Numbered from the stretch's first letter, positions 37,244-46,675 are shown. The stretch: 64,000 nucleotides of DNA from DATFVA01 sp963764235 (GCA_963764235.1 CAVXRO010000006.1:310001-374000), one strand, 5' to 3'. Numbers and translations are program-made. The notes: generated by a model from the letters alone, not told the origin.

Positions 37244-37828
37244 ATGAGTAAAAACAGGCTTGAAGCATTCAGTGATGGTGTGCTGGCTATAATCATTACA
37301 ATAATGGTCCTTGAGTTAAAAGTTCCCGAGGGTTCTGATTTTGCCTCGCTCAGGCCGGTTATCCCGATATTATTAAGTTATATTTTAAGTTTTATTTACC
37401 TCGGTATTTACTGGAATAATCATCATCATATGCTCCACACAGTAAGGTATGTTACCGGCGGTATCCTGTGGGCAAACCTACACCTCTTATTCTGGCTGTC
37501 GCTTTTTCCTTTTACAACATGGTGGATGGGAGAAAATTCTTTTTCCCCTGCAACGCTCGCTCTCTACGGCATTGTGCTGTTCTTTGCTGCTATAGCTTAT
37601 TTCATTTTACAGACCGTAATAATAAAAACCCAGGGAAAGGATTCTCTCCTGGCAAAGGCAGTAGGGCGTGATATTAAAGGAAAATCTTCACCCATATTTT
37701 ATCTTGTCGGTATTGCTGTTTCATTCCTTGTTCCATTCCTTGCTGAATTGTTATACGTTCTGGTAGCTTTAATTTGGCTTATTCCGGATAAAAGAATAGA
37801 ACATTTGGTGAATACAGAAAAAACTTAA
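37244..37828 (+). CDS. TMEM175/DUF1211 family potassium channel
   Basis: The 194-residue six-helix membrane protein starts with RLEAFSDGVLAIIITIMVLE, the R-x-x-x-FSD signature that lines the pore in bacterial and eukaryotic TMEM175 channels. TM3 region WNNHHHMLHTV and the LFPFTTWWMGEN loop are also family-typical. Bacterial members carry one repeat and form tetramers. Potassium leak across the inner membrane is the expected activity. It lies between the VOC gene and the carbonic anhydrase. Confidence 0.9.
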   Translation: MSKNRLEAFSDGVLAIIITIMVLELKVPEGSDFASLRPVIPILLSYILSFIYLGIYWNNHHHMLHTVRYVTGGILWANLHLLFWLSLFPFTTWWMGENSFSPATLALYGIVLFFAAIAYFILQTVIIKTQGKDSLLAKAVGRDIKGKSSPIFYLVGIAVSFLVPFLAELLYVLVALIWLIPDKRIEHLVNTEKT

Positions 37829-37879
37829 ATCAGGATTTATTATTTTCTGAATTATTTTAATCATTAAGAGAGAACATAA

Positions 37880-38422
37880 TTGAAAAGACTTGTTCACATT
37901 ACAGGAAAGAAAGATATTTTTCCAAAGTATCGGGATACCCCTATCGGTCTGCTTCTGGAATACCACAATCTTGAGCGGACTCCCGATAAATATAGTAAGG
38001 CCCAGCTCCTTGTAGGGATGTGTATGGATAACCGGAAGCACCTGAATATTCCCGATAACTTTGCCTACATTATAAGAGCAGGCGGAGCAAACCTGAGGTA
38101 CAGTGAATTTAAAGTGTCATATGCAATCTCTGTAGGTGATGTGGGACATATAGCTTTAATCGGTCACAATAACTGCGGGATGGTTAACCTTATTGCCCGG
38201 AAAGATCAGTTTATCGACGGCCTTGTGGAAAAGGCCGGATGGAACCGTGAATGGGCCGAGGAGCATTTTATGCACTTTGCACCGATGTTTGAGATTGGGA
38301 ATGAAATTGATTTTGTAATAAGTGAAGCTAAGAGGCTGAGAATGAGATATCCTAAAATTACTATAGCACCGATGCTTTACAAGGTTGAAGATACCAGGCT
38401 GTACCTGATTAACGAAGAATAA
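37880..38422 (+). CDS. beta-class (Cab-like) carbonic anhydrase homologue
   Basis: The 180-residue protein keeps the beta-carbonic anhydrase zinc set: C48-M-D50-N-R52 and H96-N-N-C99 in GHNNCGM. It also has the FAYIIRAGGAN strand. Its spacing resembles the cab-type (CMDxR, GHxDCGM) with Asn in place of the usual Asp or Thr. Hydration of CO2 is the likely reaction. The start is TTG at 37880, with only GAGAG upstream, so the first residues are uncertain. It follows the channel gene by 51 bases and precedes the ArsC-like gene by 8. Confidence 0.85.
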   Translation: MKRLVHITGKKDIFPKYRDTPIGLLLEYHNLERTPDKYSKAQLLVGMCMDNRKHLNIPDNFAYIIRAGGANLRYSEFKVSYAISVGDVGHIALIGHNNCGMVNLIARKDQFIDGLVEKAGWNREWAEEHFMHFAPMFEIGNEIDFVISEAKRLRMRYPKITIAPMLYKVEDTRLYLINEE

Positions 38423-38430
38423 AAACGGCT

Positions 38431-38765
38431 ATGAATATCCAGATAATAGGCACAAAAAAGTGCAGGGATCACAAAAAGCCATGCGGTTTTTTAAGGAGAG
38501 GAAAATTCCTTATCATTTTAGGGATCTGACTGAAAAAGGATTGTCGGGAGGAGAGCTGGAGAATATTAAGAGGAACGTTAAGCCTGAAGAATTAACCAAC
38601 ACTGACAGCAAAAGGTATAAAGAAAAAGGAATGGGGTATAGGATTTTTAATATCGAAGAGGAACTTTTAAATGATACTGTTTTAATAAAAACACCTATTG
38701 TCAGAAACGGAAATAATTCAACCATAGGTTATACACCTGAAATCTGGCTTGAGTGGCTTAAGTAA
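38431..38765 (+). pseudogene. ArsC/Spx-like thioredoxin-fold protein, frameshifted near codon 13
   Basis: From ATG 38431 the first frame reads MNIQIIGTKKCRD, the expected redox-Cys N-terminus of ArsC/Spx/YffB proteins, and then becomes unlike the family. Another frame resumes at once with QKAMRFFKERKIPYHFRDL and continues through KTPIVRNGNNSTIGY to the stop at 38765. Adding one base near 38469-38472 (GATCA to GAT-ACA or similar) would restore CRDTQKAMRFF. The whole product would be about 112 residues. Activity (arsenate reduction, or regulator like Spx) cannot be told; only the single Cys in KKCRD is visible. An indel in the assembly is the simplest cause. Confidence 0.85.
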
Positions 38766-38772
38766 TAATGAT

Positions 38773-38994
38773 TTATAATTGATAAGCGGCTGGTGGAATT
38801 CTGTCAGTGGATTGGAGCAGGCTTTGAGGATTTTTACTGTCCGATACTCCAAGGCATCTCTGGCAACTGGTACAGAAAAACACGTACCTGGTGACCTTCG
38901 GAACCTCAAGTTTGCAAATCCACACTTTGGAAATGGTTTCCCCGCAGTTCCTGCATGTTAATTCCAGCTTTTCTTCAACTAATTCTTTCGTCAT
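38773..38994 (-). CDS. hypothetical small zinc-ribbon protein
   Basis: The 73-residue protein carries two CxxC pairs, C14-R-N-C17 and C41-T-S-C44, and further Cys at 27 and 47, with a basic/hydrophobic middle strand (VWICKLEVPKVTRYVFF). A zinc-ribbon fold is likely. I do not recognise the family. AAGGAAT precedes the ATG at 38994. It converges on the ArsC-like gene with 7 bases between stops. Confidence 0.7.
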   Translation of the reverse strand: MTKELVEEKLELTCRNCGETISKVWICKLEVPKVTRYVFFCTSCQRCLGVSDSKNPQSLLQSTDRIPPAAYQL

Positions 38995-39289
38995 TATATT
39001 CCTTATTTATCCTTTAGACCGGTAAAAAGAAAAATAGTTGGGGAAATGGAAAATTATCTGTATCTGCAAGCCTCAAAATAGCAAAAATACATGTATATAA
39101 TCATCCCCAAATAAAATCCCCATTTCGAGTATTGTTATAACTTAGGTTTCTGAGTATCTTCCTAATAATAGAAATTACTCATCATAATAGAATCCGAAAA
39201 TCTCCTTTCAATCAGGATTTTTCATTTTAATTCAGATCAATAATTAATATTCGTCATAGACTTATTTTTATAATTAAAAACAGAATTAT

Positions 39290-41077
39290 ATGTCCGCAGA
39301 TATCATAATAGTCTTTATAATACTGACCGGTGCAATTATCCTTTTCAGCAGAGATAAAATCCCGGTGGATCTTACAGCAATGATTATTATGGCCTCGCTT
39401 CTAATTACGGGTATTATAACCCCGGAGGAAGGTATTTCGGGATTTAGTAATACCGCTACGGTCACTGTTGCCGCAATGTTTATCCTGAGTGCGGGATTAT
39501 TTAATACAGGGGCTCTTAATTTTGTAGGCGAATTTCTGACCAGGATGACGAAAAAAAATTATCTCACAGGTTTAGTTACAATGCTTTTGATCGTTTCGGT
39601 TATCTCTGCTTTTATTAATGTAACCGCCGTAGTGGCCATTTTTATGCCTGTAGTAATCCAGATAGCGAACAGATCAGGAATCAGTCCCTCTAAATTCCTA
39701 ATCCCCCTTTCATTCGGGGCATTATTCGGAGGAGTAAATACCCTTATAGGGACATCTACCAACATCCTGGTCAGTTCAATTGCTTTTCAGCATGGCTTAA
39801 AACCCTTCGGAATGTTTGAAATGACTCCCTTCGGGATCATAATCCTCTGTACAGGCATAATTTATCTGTTGTCAACCGCTAAACGTCTTCTTCCTGACAG
39901 GAAAGAAGCCGGAAACCTATCGAAGGAATTTCATCTTGAGGATTACATAACCGAAATAATCGTACTTCCTGAATCTCAATCTGTGCATAAAGAAATAAAG
40001 GATTCTCCCCTTATGGGGGATCTTGATCTGGATATTATTGAAATTCACCGGGGAGAGAAAAATAAATTCCTTCCTTCCCCGCATACGATCATTATGCCCA
40101 ATGATATTCTCCGAGTACGCTGTAATATTGAAAAATTAAAGGAATTGCAGACACGTGAAGGAATTGTTCTGAAATCCGAAATAAGTTTCAAGGACTTGAA
40201 TCTTAACCTTGATGAATCAAGACTGGTAGAAGCTGTGGTGACCTCCGGAAGCAGATTGCGGGGAAGGACCATAAAAAATATAAATTTCAGGGAAACATTC
40301 GGCGCAACGGTGCTGGGTATCCGACACAGGGGAAGATTGATGCGTGAAAATCTTGGAAATACGATCCTTATTCCGGGGGATGTTCTCCTTATTGAAGTGA
40401 AAAAAGACTGGCTGCCCCAGCTCAGAAGGAATAATGCCTTTGTCATCGTATCAGAGGTAAATCCCCTTAAACAGAAAAAAGAAAAGATTATTCCTGCAGT
40501 TATAATCCTCATCGCTGTGGTATCTGCTGCTGCCACTGGGATTTTCCCGATAGTAACGAGTGCTGTAATAGGGAGTGTGCTTTATATTTTATTTAGCATT
40601 CTTACTCTTGAGGAAGCCTATAGGTCAATCGAATGGCGGGTCATTTTTCTTCTTGCAGGTGTTCTGACCCTCGGGATTGCAATGGAAAAAACCGGGGCCG
40701 CCGGCCTGATCGCATCATCCCTGTTATCTATCCTTGGTAGTTTTGGTCCAACAGCCCTGCTTTCAGCATTCTTTTTTTTGACTCTTCTTTTCACTAATTT
40801 TATATCAAATAATGCGACTGCAGCCTTAATTGTCCCGATTGCAATTATTACTGCCGATTCAGTGGGAGTAAGTTCCAGACCTTTTCTAATGGCTGTAACC
40901 TTTGCAGCGTCATTAAGTTTTGCCACCCCGGTGGGCTATCAGACAAATACAATGATTTTCGGGCCGGGGAATTATAAATTTTCAGATTTTTTAAGGATAG
41001 GGCTGCCGCTTGATATTATTTTCTGGCTCCTAGCGAGTCTGCTTATTCCTGTATTCTTTCCCTTTCACGGAAACTGA
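39290..41077 (+). CDS. SLC13/DASS-type permease with two TrkA-C domains
   Basis: The 595-residue transporter has an N-terminal half of about six helices with AAMFILSAGLFNTGAL and the GTSTNILVS sodium/substrate loop. A cytoplasmic stretch (about 210-390) then carries two TrkA-C/RCK_C modules (LEDYITEIIVLPESQSVHKE and LVEAVVTSGSRLRGRTIKNI). The C-terminal half repeats the helices with the NNATAALIVPIAI and TPVGYQTNTMIFGPGNY motifs. Such proteins import sulfate, di- or tricarboxylates with sodium. The anion cannot be told. Its stop is two bases from the MscS start, giving an operon with MscS and LapA. Confidence 0.9.
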   Translation: MSADIIIVFIILTGAIILFSRDKIPVDLTAMIIMASLLITGIITPEEGISGFSNTATVTVAAMFILSAGLFNTGALNFVGEFLTRMTKKNYLTGLVTMLLIVSVISAFINVTAVVAIFMPVVIQIANRSGISPSKFLIPLSFGALFGGVNTLIGTSTNILVSSIAFQHGLKPFGMFEMTPFGIIILCTGIIYLLSTAKRLLPDRKEAGNLSKEFHLEDYITEIIVLPESQSVHKEIKDSPLMGDLDLDIIEIHRGEKNKFLPSPHTIIMPNDILRVRCNIEKLKELQTREGIVLKSEISFKDLNLNLDESRLVEAVVTSGSRLRGRTIKNINFRETFGATVLGIRHRGRLMRENLGNTILIPGDVLLIEVKKDWLPQLRRNNAFVIVSEVNPLKQKKEKIIPAVIILIAVVSAAATGIFPIVTSAVIGSVLYILFSILTLEEAYRSIEWRVIFLLAGVLTLGIAMEKTGAAGLIASSLLSILGSFGPTALLSAFFFLTLLFTNFISNNATAALIVPIAIITADSVGVSSRPFLMAVTFAASLSFATPVGYQTNTMIFGPGNYKFSDFLRIGLPLDIIFWLLASLLIPVFFPFHGN

Positions 41078-41079
41078 TT

Positions 41080-41949
41080 ATGAGAGAGTTTATAAATAAC
41101 ATTAAAGAATTTCTGGATATCCCTATTACCCGGATAGGTACAACAGAACTAACGCTCTGGTTAGTTCTTTATTTCCTGCTACTCATTTTCCTCCTGTTCT
41201 ATGTTACAGCAAAGATCAGAAAATGGGTAGTCTATAAACTCCTTGCAAACAGCAAGACTGACCTTGGCGTCAGGATTGCGATAGGAACTATACTCAGGTA
41301 TATCGTCCTTGTTATAGGCCTTATAATTGTGCTGCAGACTATCGGCCTGGATCTTAGCGCGATTACTGTGCTGGCAGGGGCTCTTGGAGTGGGGATAGGA
41401 TTCGGACTACAGAATGTTACTAATAATTTCGTTAGCGGGATTATAATACTCTTTGAGAGACCTATTAAGGTGGGCGATAGAATTGAAGTCGGCGATGTGA
41501 GTGGCGATGTAATAACTATATCAATGAGATCAACCACTATTGTAACTAATGATAATATCTCAATAATAGTCCCTAACTCTGATTTTATCTCATCAAAAGT
41601 GATCAACTGGAGTTACACCGACAGAAATATCAGATTTAATATCCCTGTCGGGGTATCCTATAATGAAGACCCGGAAATAATCAGGAAACTTCTGCTTGAA
41701 GTTGCAGATGAGAACAAAGGAATACTTCAGCAGCCGAAGCCGGATGTATTGTTCAGGGAATATGCCGACAGTGCTCTTGTATTTATTTTGAGGATATGGA
41801 CAAGAGAGTATATAAACAGGCCGGATGTACTTAAAAGTCAGATATATTATGCTGCATTTAGAAAGTTCAAAGAGCACAATATTGAAATTCCTTTCCCGCA
41901 GAGGGATCTTCATATAAAGAATGACGAATTAAAAATTAAAACTTCCTGA
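41080..41949 (+). CDS. small-conductance mechanosensitive channel family
   Basis: The 289-residue MscS-family protein has three membrane helices (about 24-45, 65-85, 93-115). The third ends with the pore helix ALGVGIGFGLQNVTNNFVSG, followed by the cytoplasmic beta domain FERPIKVGDRIEVGDVSGDV and IIVPNSDFISSKVINW. Length is near that of E. coli MscS (286). It opens on membrane tension during osmotic down-shock. It follows the SLC13 permease directly and precedes LapA by 12 bases. Confidence 0.92.
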   Translation: MREFINNIKEFLDIPITRIGTTELTLWLVLYFLLLIFLLFYVTAKIRKWVVYKLLANSKTDLGVRIAIGTILRYIVLVIGLIIVLQTIGLDLSAITVLAGALGVGIGFGLQNVTNNFVSGIIILFERPIKVGDRIEVGDVSGDVITISMRSTTIVTNDNISIIVPNSDFISSKVINWSYTDRNIRFNIPVGVSYNEDPEIIRKLLLEVADENKGILQQPKPDVLFREYADSALVFILRIWTREYINRPDVLKSQIYYAAFRKFKEHNIEIPFPQRDLHIKNDELKIKTS

Positions 41950-41961
41950 GAAAGGTCCTGA

Positions 41962-42225
41962 ATGAAGGCAAAAATCATATTTCTAATGATTCTGGTTGTA
42001 TTATTTACAGTATTCGTTTCTCAGAACACCGAAGTCGTTACAGTTCGAGCATATTTCTGGCAGTTCCAGATGTCAATTATAGTATTAATTTCGCTCATCG
42101 GACTTCTTGGTGTTATTTTCGGGTTCATTATTGCCAAGCTATTTGACAGGCCCCAACGTGAGAAAAATGATGAATTACTTACGAAAAAACGCGATAAAAA
42201 GCCTGATAATGAGATAATACGATAA
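41962..42225 (+). CDS. LapA-domain (DUF1049) membrane protein
   Basis: The 87-residue protein has two membrane helices, about 3-20 (IIFLMILVVLFTVFVSQN) and 36-60 (SIIVLISLIGLLGVIFGFIIAKL), and a basic coiled tail. The order and the Q-N-T-E-V-V-T-V-R turn match the LapA domain. In E. coli LapA acts with LapB in lipopolysaccharide synthesis control, but no LapB lies here, so the role is only suggested. AAAGG precedes the ATG. Confidence 0.8.
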   Translation: MKAKIIFLMILVVLFTVFVSQNTEVVTVRAYFWQFQMSIIVLISLIGLLGVIFGFIIAKLFDRPQREKNDELLTKKRDKKPDNEIIR

Positions 42226-42287
42226 GTTGTGAAATTCCATACTTCCTTGCTTATTGGTTAAATTGATTGTAAATTAGTTTAATTGAT

Positions 42288-42310
42288 TCGCCCTTTTAAG
42301 GGCGATTTTT
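42288..42310 (+). terminator. intrinsic terminator immediately before rimP
   Basis: TCGCCCTT (42288-42295) pairs with AAGGGCGA (42298-42305) around TT, followed by TTTTT (42306-42310). It lies 62 bases after the LapA stop and only 6 bases before the rimP ATG. The right arm is the only purine-rich stretch upstream of rimP, so the hairpin could also block its ribosome site. It is either a plain terminator or a leader attenuator. Confidence 0.75.
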
Positions 42311-42316
42311 ATTTCT

Positions 42317-42775
42317 ATGAACTTTTTTGATAAAAATATCCGCGAGTTGGTAGAGCAGGTAGTCCTTAACACCGGATTTTTTTTGATCGACCTAATAATC
42401 AGAGGCGAGAAAAAAAACCGCGTTGTGGAAGTATATATTGATTCTGAAACGAATGTTTCGGCAGAAGATTGTGCCGCTATAAGCCGCGAGATTGACAGAA
42501 AGTTTGAAGAGGAAACTATATTTGAATCAGGTTACCGGCTTGAAGTATCCTCCCCGGGTATAAGCAGACCGTTAAAATATTTAAAGCAGTTTCCAAAGCA
42601 TACTAATAGAAAATTTGATATAACTTACAGGGATTCGGACAGTGTCCTGAAATTTTCAGGAACATTAAAGAGTGTCGAAGGTAACTACCTGGTGTTTCTC
42701 AAAAGTAACCGTGAAGAATTAAAAATTGATTTTTCCAATATTATAAAAGCCAAAGTAATAATCAGTTTTTCCTAG
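42317..42775 (+). CDS. rimP: ribosome maturation factor RimP
   Basis: This 152-residue protein helps assemble the 30S subunit. Family features are LNTGFFLIDLIIRGEKKNRV, the VYIDSETNVSAEDCAAISRE block, and YRLEVSSPGISRPLKYLKQF before the C-terminal SH3-like domain. Its place at the head of rimP-nusA-infB-rbfA-truB is the conserved order. No clear AGGAGG lies upstream: a terminator-type hairpin fills that space, so translation may depend on it opening. The first residues, MNFFDKN, fit the usual start. Confidence 0.93.
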   Translation: MNFFDKNIRELVEQVVLNTGFFLIDLIIRGEKKNRVVEVYIDSETNVSAEDCAAISREIDRKFEEETIFESGYRLEVSSPGISRPLKYLKQFPKHTNRKFDITYRDSDSVLKFSGTLKSVEGNYLVFLKSNREELKIDFSNIIKAKVIISFS

Positions 42776-42791
42776 AGGAGAAAAAAGAAAG

Positions 42792-44039
42792 ATGAATTCA
42801 GAGATTGTAGAATCCTTTGCCCAGATGGTGAGGGATAAAGGTATTGATAAAGACGTATTAGCAGGAATACTGGAAGAGATCTTCGGACTCCTGGTTAGAA
42901 AAAAATACGGGGATGAGGCAAAATACGATGTTGTTGTAAATATGGACAGGGGTGATATTGAAATCTTTCTTGAAAGAGAAATCGTTGATGAGGTGGAAGA
43001 TCCTAACTTACAGGTGAGTATAGATGAGGTTAACCGCAAGGGAAATGAGGAGGAACTGGAGGTCGGAGACGATTTTGTTGAGAAGATCCAACTGGCATCC
43101 CTCGGACGAAGGTTAATAACCCTGGCAAAACAGAGTCTGAATCAGAAAATTCGGGAGATTGAAAAGGATATTATATATAACGAATATAAAGAACTTCTTG
43201 GTGAAATCGTTGTGGGAGATATATACCAGATCAGAAAGAGCGATATACTGATTAACCATAATAAGAATGAACTTGTTCTCCCGCGCAACGAGCAGATACC
43301 ATACGAACGTTACAAAAAAGGTGAGACCATCAGGGCGATTGTAAAAGAAGTTCGCAAAGGAAACAGCGGTCCTGTGATTATTGTCTCACGTTCTGACAAT
43401 ATGTTCCTTAGAAGGTTGTTTGAGATAGAAATCCCTGAAATTTATGACGGAATTATCGATATTAAGGCGATTGCACGGGAACCTGGTGAAAGGGCCAAGG
43501 TAGCAGTTGAGTCCCAGGATAACAGAATTGATGCTGTCGGCGCCTGCGTTGGAATGAAAGGCGTAAGAATCCACGCAATAGTCAGAGAATTGAATAATGA
43601 AAACATCGATGTTATTAATTATTCTGAAGATTCAATAGTATTCATTCAAAGATCACTTGCTCCTGCAAAGCTTAAAAAAATTGAAGTCGATGATGAAGAC
43701 AAGAAAGCGGTAGTAACTGCCGATGCTGACCAGGTTTCCCTGATAGTGGGAAGGAATGGCGTTAATATAAGGCTTGCTATGAAGCTCACTGAATATGAAA
43801 TAGAGATTCTCCGTGAAGAAAGACCGCTTGAGGAATATGAAGAGGATATTGAGCTTATTGACCTTAAAGAAGAGCTTGGTGCTGACATTTATGAATTATT
43901 GATAAACCACCGTTATGATACTGCGCTGGAAGTTCTACAGGCAGGACCTGAAAAACTTAAAGAAATCGAAGGACTCGATGAGGCCAAGATTAATGAGATT
44001 ATCGATTTAATTAAAGAACAGTTTGAAGAAGAAGAATAG
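42792..44039 (+). CDS. nusA: transcription termination/antitermination factor NusA
   Basis: The 415-residue RNA-polymerase-binding factor has an N-terminal domain (1-130), an S1 domain (about 135-200, starting GEIVVGDIYQIRK), and two KH domains with EPGERAKVAVES, DAVGACVGMKGVRI and LIVGRNGVNIRLAMKLTEYEI. A short acidic C-terminal tail contains a helix-hairpin-helix-like end (LKEIEGLDEAKINEIIDLI). It is longer than the Bacillus protein but lacks the two full acidic repeats of E. coli. It steers pausing and termination and contacts Rho and anti-terminators. AGAGGAG precedes the ATG. Confidence 0.95.
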   Translation: MNSEIVESFAQMVRDKGIDKDVLAGILEEIFGLLVRKKYGDEAKYDVVVNMDRGDIEIFLEREIVDEVEDPNLQVSIDEVNRKGNEEELEVGDDFVEKIQLASLGRRLITLAKQSLNQKIREIEKDIIYNEYKELLGEIVVGDIYQIRKSDILINHNKNELVLPRNEQIPYERYKKGETIRAIVKEVRKGNSGPVIIVSRSDNMFLRRLFEIEIPEIYDGIIDIKAIAREPGERAKVAVESQDNRIDAVGACVGMKGVRIHAIVRELNNENIDVINYSEDSIVFIQRSLAPAKLKKIEVDDEDKKAVVTADADQVSLIVGRNGVNIRLAMKLTEYEIEILREERPLEEYEEDIELIDLKEELGADIYELLINHRYDTALEVLQAGPEKLKEIEGLDEAKINEIIDLIKEQFEEEE

Positions 44040-44062
44040 GATTCTAAACAGATAAGGATATT

Positions 44063-46675
44063 ATGGCTGAAGCCAAATCAAAAAAAATCAGAGTTTACAA
44101 ATTAGCTTCCGAATATAATTTATCGGCTGAGCAGCTCATAGAATTTCTTAAGAAAAAAGGGCATGAGATAAAGTCTCATATGTCCCTCGTATCGGATGAT
44201 ATGCTCAAGGATATCCAGGACCACTTTAAAAAGGATATTGAAAAAGCAGAAAAACATTATAAAAAGATTGCTGAATTCAATAAAAAACGAATTGAGAGAT
44301 CTGAAGAGGAAGAGAAGAAGAAAGAAAAGGAAGAAGAGGCAAAAGCTGAAGAAACTGAGTCTCCTGCTTTGGTGGAACAGGTCAAAGAGGAAAAACCTGA
44401 GGAGATTGAAATTCCCGAACCTGAAAAGGTTTCCGAAGAAACTGTGATGGCTGAAAATCAACCGGCGGAAGTCAAAGAGCCTGAAGAGCCGAAGGAAAAA
44501 GAGAAGGAGAAGAAAGAAGATCAGTTCGTTTCTCCTAAAGAGAATGAGGCAAGCAAAAGAAAAGGCTTAAAGGTCGTTGGGAAGATAGATCTCGATGAAA
44601 AGAAATTATCTGAACCTAAAACTGAAAAGACTGAAGAAGTAGCAGGAGAAAAGACGAAACCTGAACCGCTGAAAAGGAAGAAGAAACCAAGAGCGAAAAA
44701 GAAATCAGCTGAGGTTACTCCGGAAGAAACTCCTGTTTCAAAAAAGAAGAAAAGAGTTAAGAAATTTGAAATAGATGAAAAGGAAGTTAAAGAGGCTATC
44801 AGGAAAACGCTTCTCAGTATGGATGATTCCGTTGCTTCCGGAAGAGCAAGTTCAAGAAAGAAAAAGAGAAAAGAGAGGGAAGCTGAAGAGGAAAGAAGGC
44901 TCGAAGAGAAATCGCTTGAAGATAAGAGAATCAAGGTAACCGAATTTATTGCAGTTAATGAGCTGGCAAATTTAATGGATGTCCCTGTAGGGGATGTCAT
45001 TGCTAAATGTATAGAGCTGGGGCTAATGGTGTCTATTAACCAGAGACTCGATGTTGAGACTATAACACTTGTTGCCGATGAATTCGGATTTGATGTAGAA
45101 TTTCAGAGTGAATATACTGCGGAGGCGCTGGAAGATACTCCTGATGAACCTGAAAATTTACAACCAAGGCCCCCGGTCGTTACTATCATGGGGCATGTAG
45201 ATCACGGAAAAACATCACTTCTTGATTATATCAGAAGATCGAATGTGGTTGCAGGTGAATCCGGCGGTATCACTCAGCATATAGGAGCTTATAAAGTCGA
45301 TGTCGGAAACGGGAAAAATATTACTTTCCTGGACACCCCCGGTCACGAGGCATTTACAGCAATGAGAGCGAGAGGTGCGCAGCTGACAGACATTGTTATC
45401 CTTGTTGTGGCTGCTGACGATGCCGTGATGCCTCAGACAGTAGAGGCAATAAATCATGCCCAGGCTGCGGGAGTTCCTATTGTTATCGCTATAAATAAAA
45501 TTGATAAACCGGGTGCTAATATCGATAAGATAAAACAGCAGCTGGCTGAAAGGAAAGTGCTCGTTGAAGACTGGGGCGGAAAGAATCAGTGTGTTGAGAT
45601 TTCTGCCAAAACAGGTCTTAATGTCGATACTCTTCTTGAGAAAATCCTCTTGGAGGCTGAACTTCTCGAATTAAAAGCTAACCCCGAACGGGCCGCCAGA
45701 GGTGCTGTTGTTGAATCAGAACTGGATAAAGGCCGCGGAATAACGGGGACTATATTGGTTCAGAAAGGAACACTTAAAATCAGTGATCCTTTTGTGGCCG
45801 GAATTTACCAGGGCAAAGTTAGGGCAATGTTTGATGAACGCGGAAATAAAGTTGAAGAAGCAGGTCCTTCCACTCCGGTTCAGGTACTTGGTTTCGAAGG
45901 ATCCCCCCAGGCTGGTGATACTTTCGTCGTTGTTGAGTCAGAAAGAACTGCACGAGAAATCGGAATAAAGAGACAGCAGCTTAAGAGAGAACAGGATCAG
46001 AAACAAGTCAGACATGTTACGCTTGACGAAATTGCAAAACAGATCAGTATCGGTGGTGTAAAAGAGCTTGCACTTATTGTTAAAGGCGACGTCGATGGTT
46101 CTGTAGAGGCATTATCTGACTCGCTTATGAAACTTTCTAATGAAGAAGTAATTGTGCAGGTAATTCATAAAGGCGTAGGCGGCATATCCGAAAGTGACGT
46201 TCTGCTTGCTTCTGCTTCTGATGCAATCATTATCGGTTTCCATGTCAGGCCTAACCTGAATGCCAGAAAACTTGCTGAAACACAAAATGTTGATATAAGA
46301 TTATACAGCGTAATCTATGATGCAATCAATGAAGTCAAGTCGGCCCTCGAAGGACTACTCTCCCCGGTACTTTCAGAGGAAGTTGTGGCAACGCTTGAAG
46401 TACGCGACACTTTCAAAGTTCCTAAATCCGGAACTGTTGCAGGATGTTACGTACAGGACGGCAAGATAATACGTAACAATAAAATAAGACTCATTAGGGA
46501 CGGAATCGTAATTCACGAAGGTGAGATTGGTTCACTTAAGAGATTCAAGGATGATGTCCGTGAAGTTGATGCAGGATATGAATGCGGACTTAATATCAAC
46601 AACTTTAATGATGTTAAAGTTGGAGATATTATAGAAGCATATAAAATTGTAGAAACGAAGAAAAGATTAGCTTAG
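44063..46675 (+). CDS. infB: translation initiation factor IF-2
   Basis: The 870-residue GTPase brings initiator tRNA to the ribosome. A short N-terminal helical domain (1-50, RVYKLASEYNLSAEQLIEFL) is followed by about 220 residues of highly charged Glu/Lys-rich linker, then a second N-domain near 290-330. The G domain starts near 377 with GHVDHGKTSLL, continues DTPGHEAFTAMRARG and INKIDKPG, and is followed by domains II to IV ending VKVGDIIEAYKI. AAGGATATT precedes the ATG. The variable charged linker is normal for IF-2 of this size. Confidence 0.96.
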   Translation: MAEAKSKKIRVYKLASEYNLSAEQLIEFLKKKGHEIKSHMSLVSDDMLKDIQDHFKKDIEKAEKHYKKIAEFNKKRIERSEEEEKKKEKEEEAKAEETESPALVEQVKEEKPEEIEIPEPEKVSEETVMAENQPAEVKEPEEPKEKEKEKKEDQFVSPKENEASKRKGLKVVGKIDLDEKKLSEPKTEKTEEVAGEKTKPEPLKRKKKPRAKKKSAEVTPEETPVSKKKKRVKKFEIDEKEVKEAIRKTLLSMDDSVASGRASSRKKKRKEREAEEERRLEEKSLEDKRIKVTEFIAVNELANLMDVPVGDVIAKCIELGLMVSINQRLDVETITLVADEFGFDVEFQSEYTAEALEDTPDEPENLQPRPPVVTIMGHVDHGKTSLLDYIRRSNVVAGESGGITQHIGAYKVDVGNGKNITFLDTPGHEAFTAMRARGAQLTDIVILVVAADDAVMPQTVEAINHAQAAGVPIVIAINKIDKPGANIDKIKQQLAERKVLVEDWGGKNQCVEISAKTGLNVDTLLEKILLEAELLELKANPERAARGAVVESELDKGRGITGTILVQKGTLKISDPFVAGIYQGKVRAMFDERGNKVEEAGPSTPVQVLGFEGSPQAGDTFVVVESERTAREIGIKRQQLKREQDQKQVRHVTLDEIAKQISIGGVKELALIVKGDVDGSVEALSDSLMKLSNEEVIVQVIHKGVGGISESDVLLASASDAIIIGFHVRPNLNARKLAETQNVDIRLYSVIYDAINEVKSALEGLLSPVLSEEVVATLEVRDTFKVPKSGTVAGCYVQDGKIIRNNKIRLIRDGIVIHEGEIGSLKRFKDDVREVDAGYECGLNINNFNDVKVGDIIEAYKIVETKKRLA

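Noticed and set aside
38773..38994. Calling the small CxxC protein a rubredoxin or Zn-finger regulator
   Set aside because: The spacing of the Cys pairs (C14/C17, C41/C44) does not match rubredoxin and there is no DNA-binding helix; zinc ribbon is as far as I can go.
40045..40536. 163-residue antisense ORF in the SLC13 gene
   Set aside because: It lies wholly opposite a well-supported transporter and has no ribosome site.
44120..45000. Long antisense and alternate-frame ORFs across infB
   Set aside because: They mirror the Lys/Glu-rich linker codons of infB (Ser/Phe/Leu-rich products) and are composition shadows.
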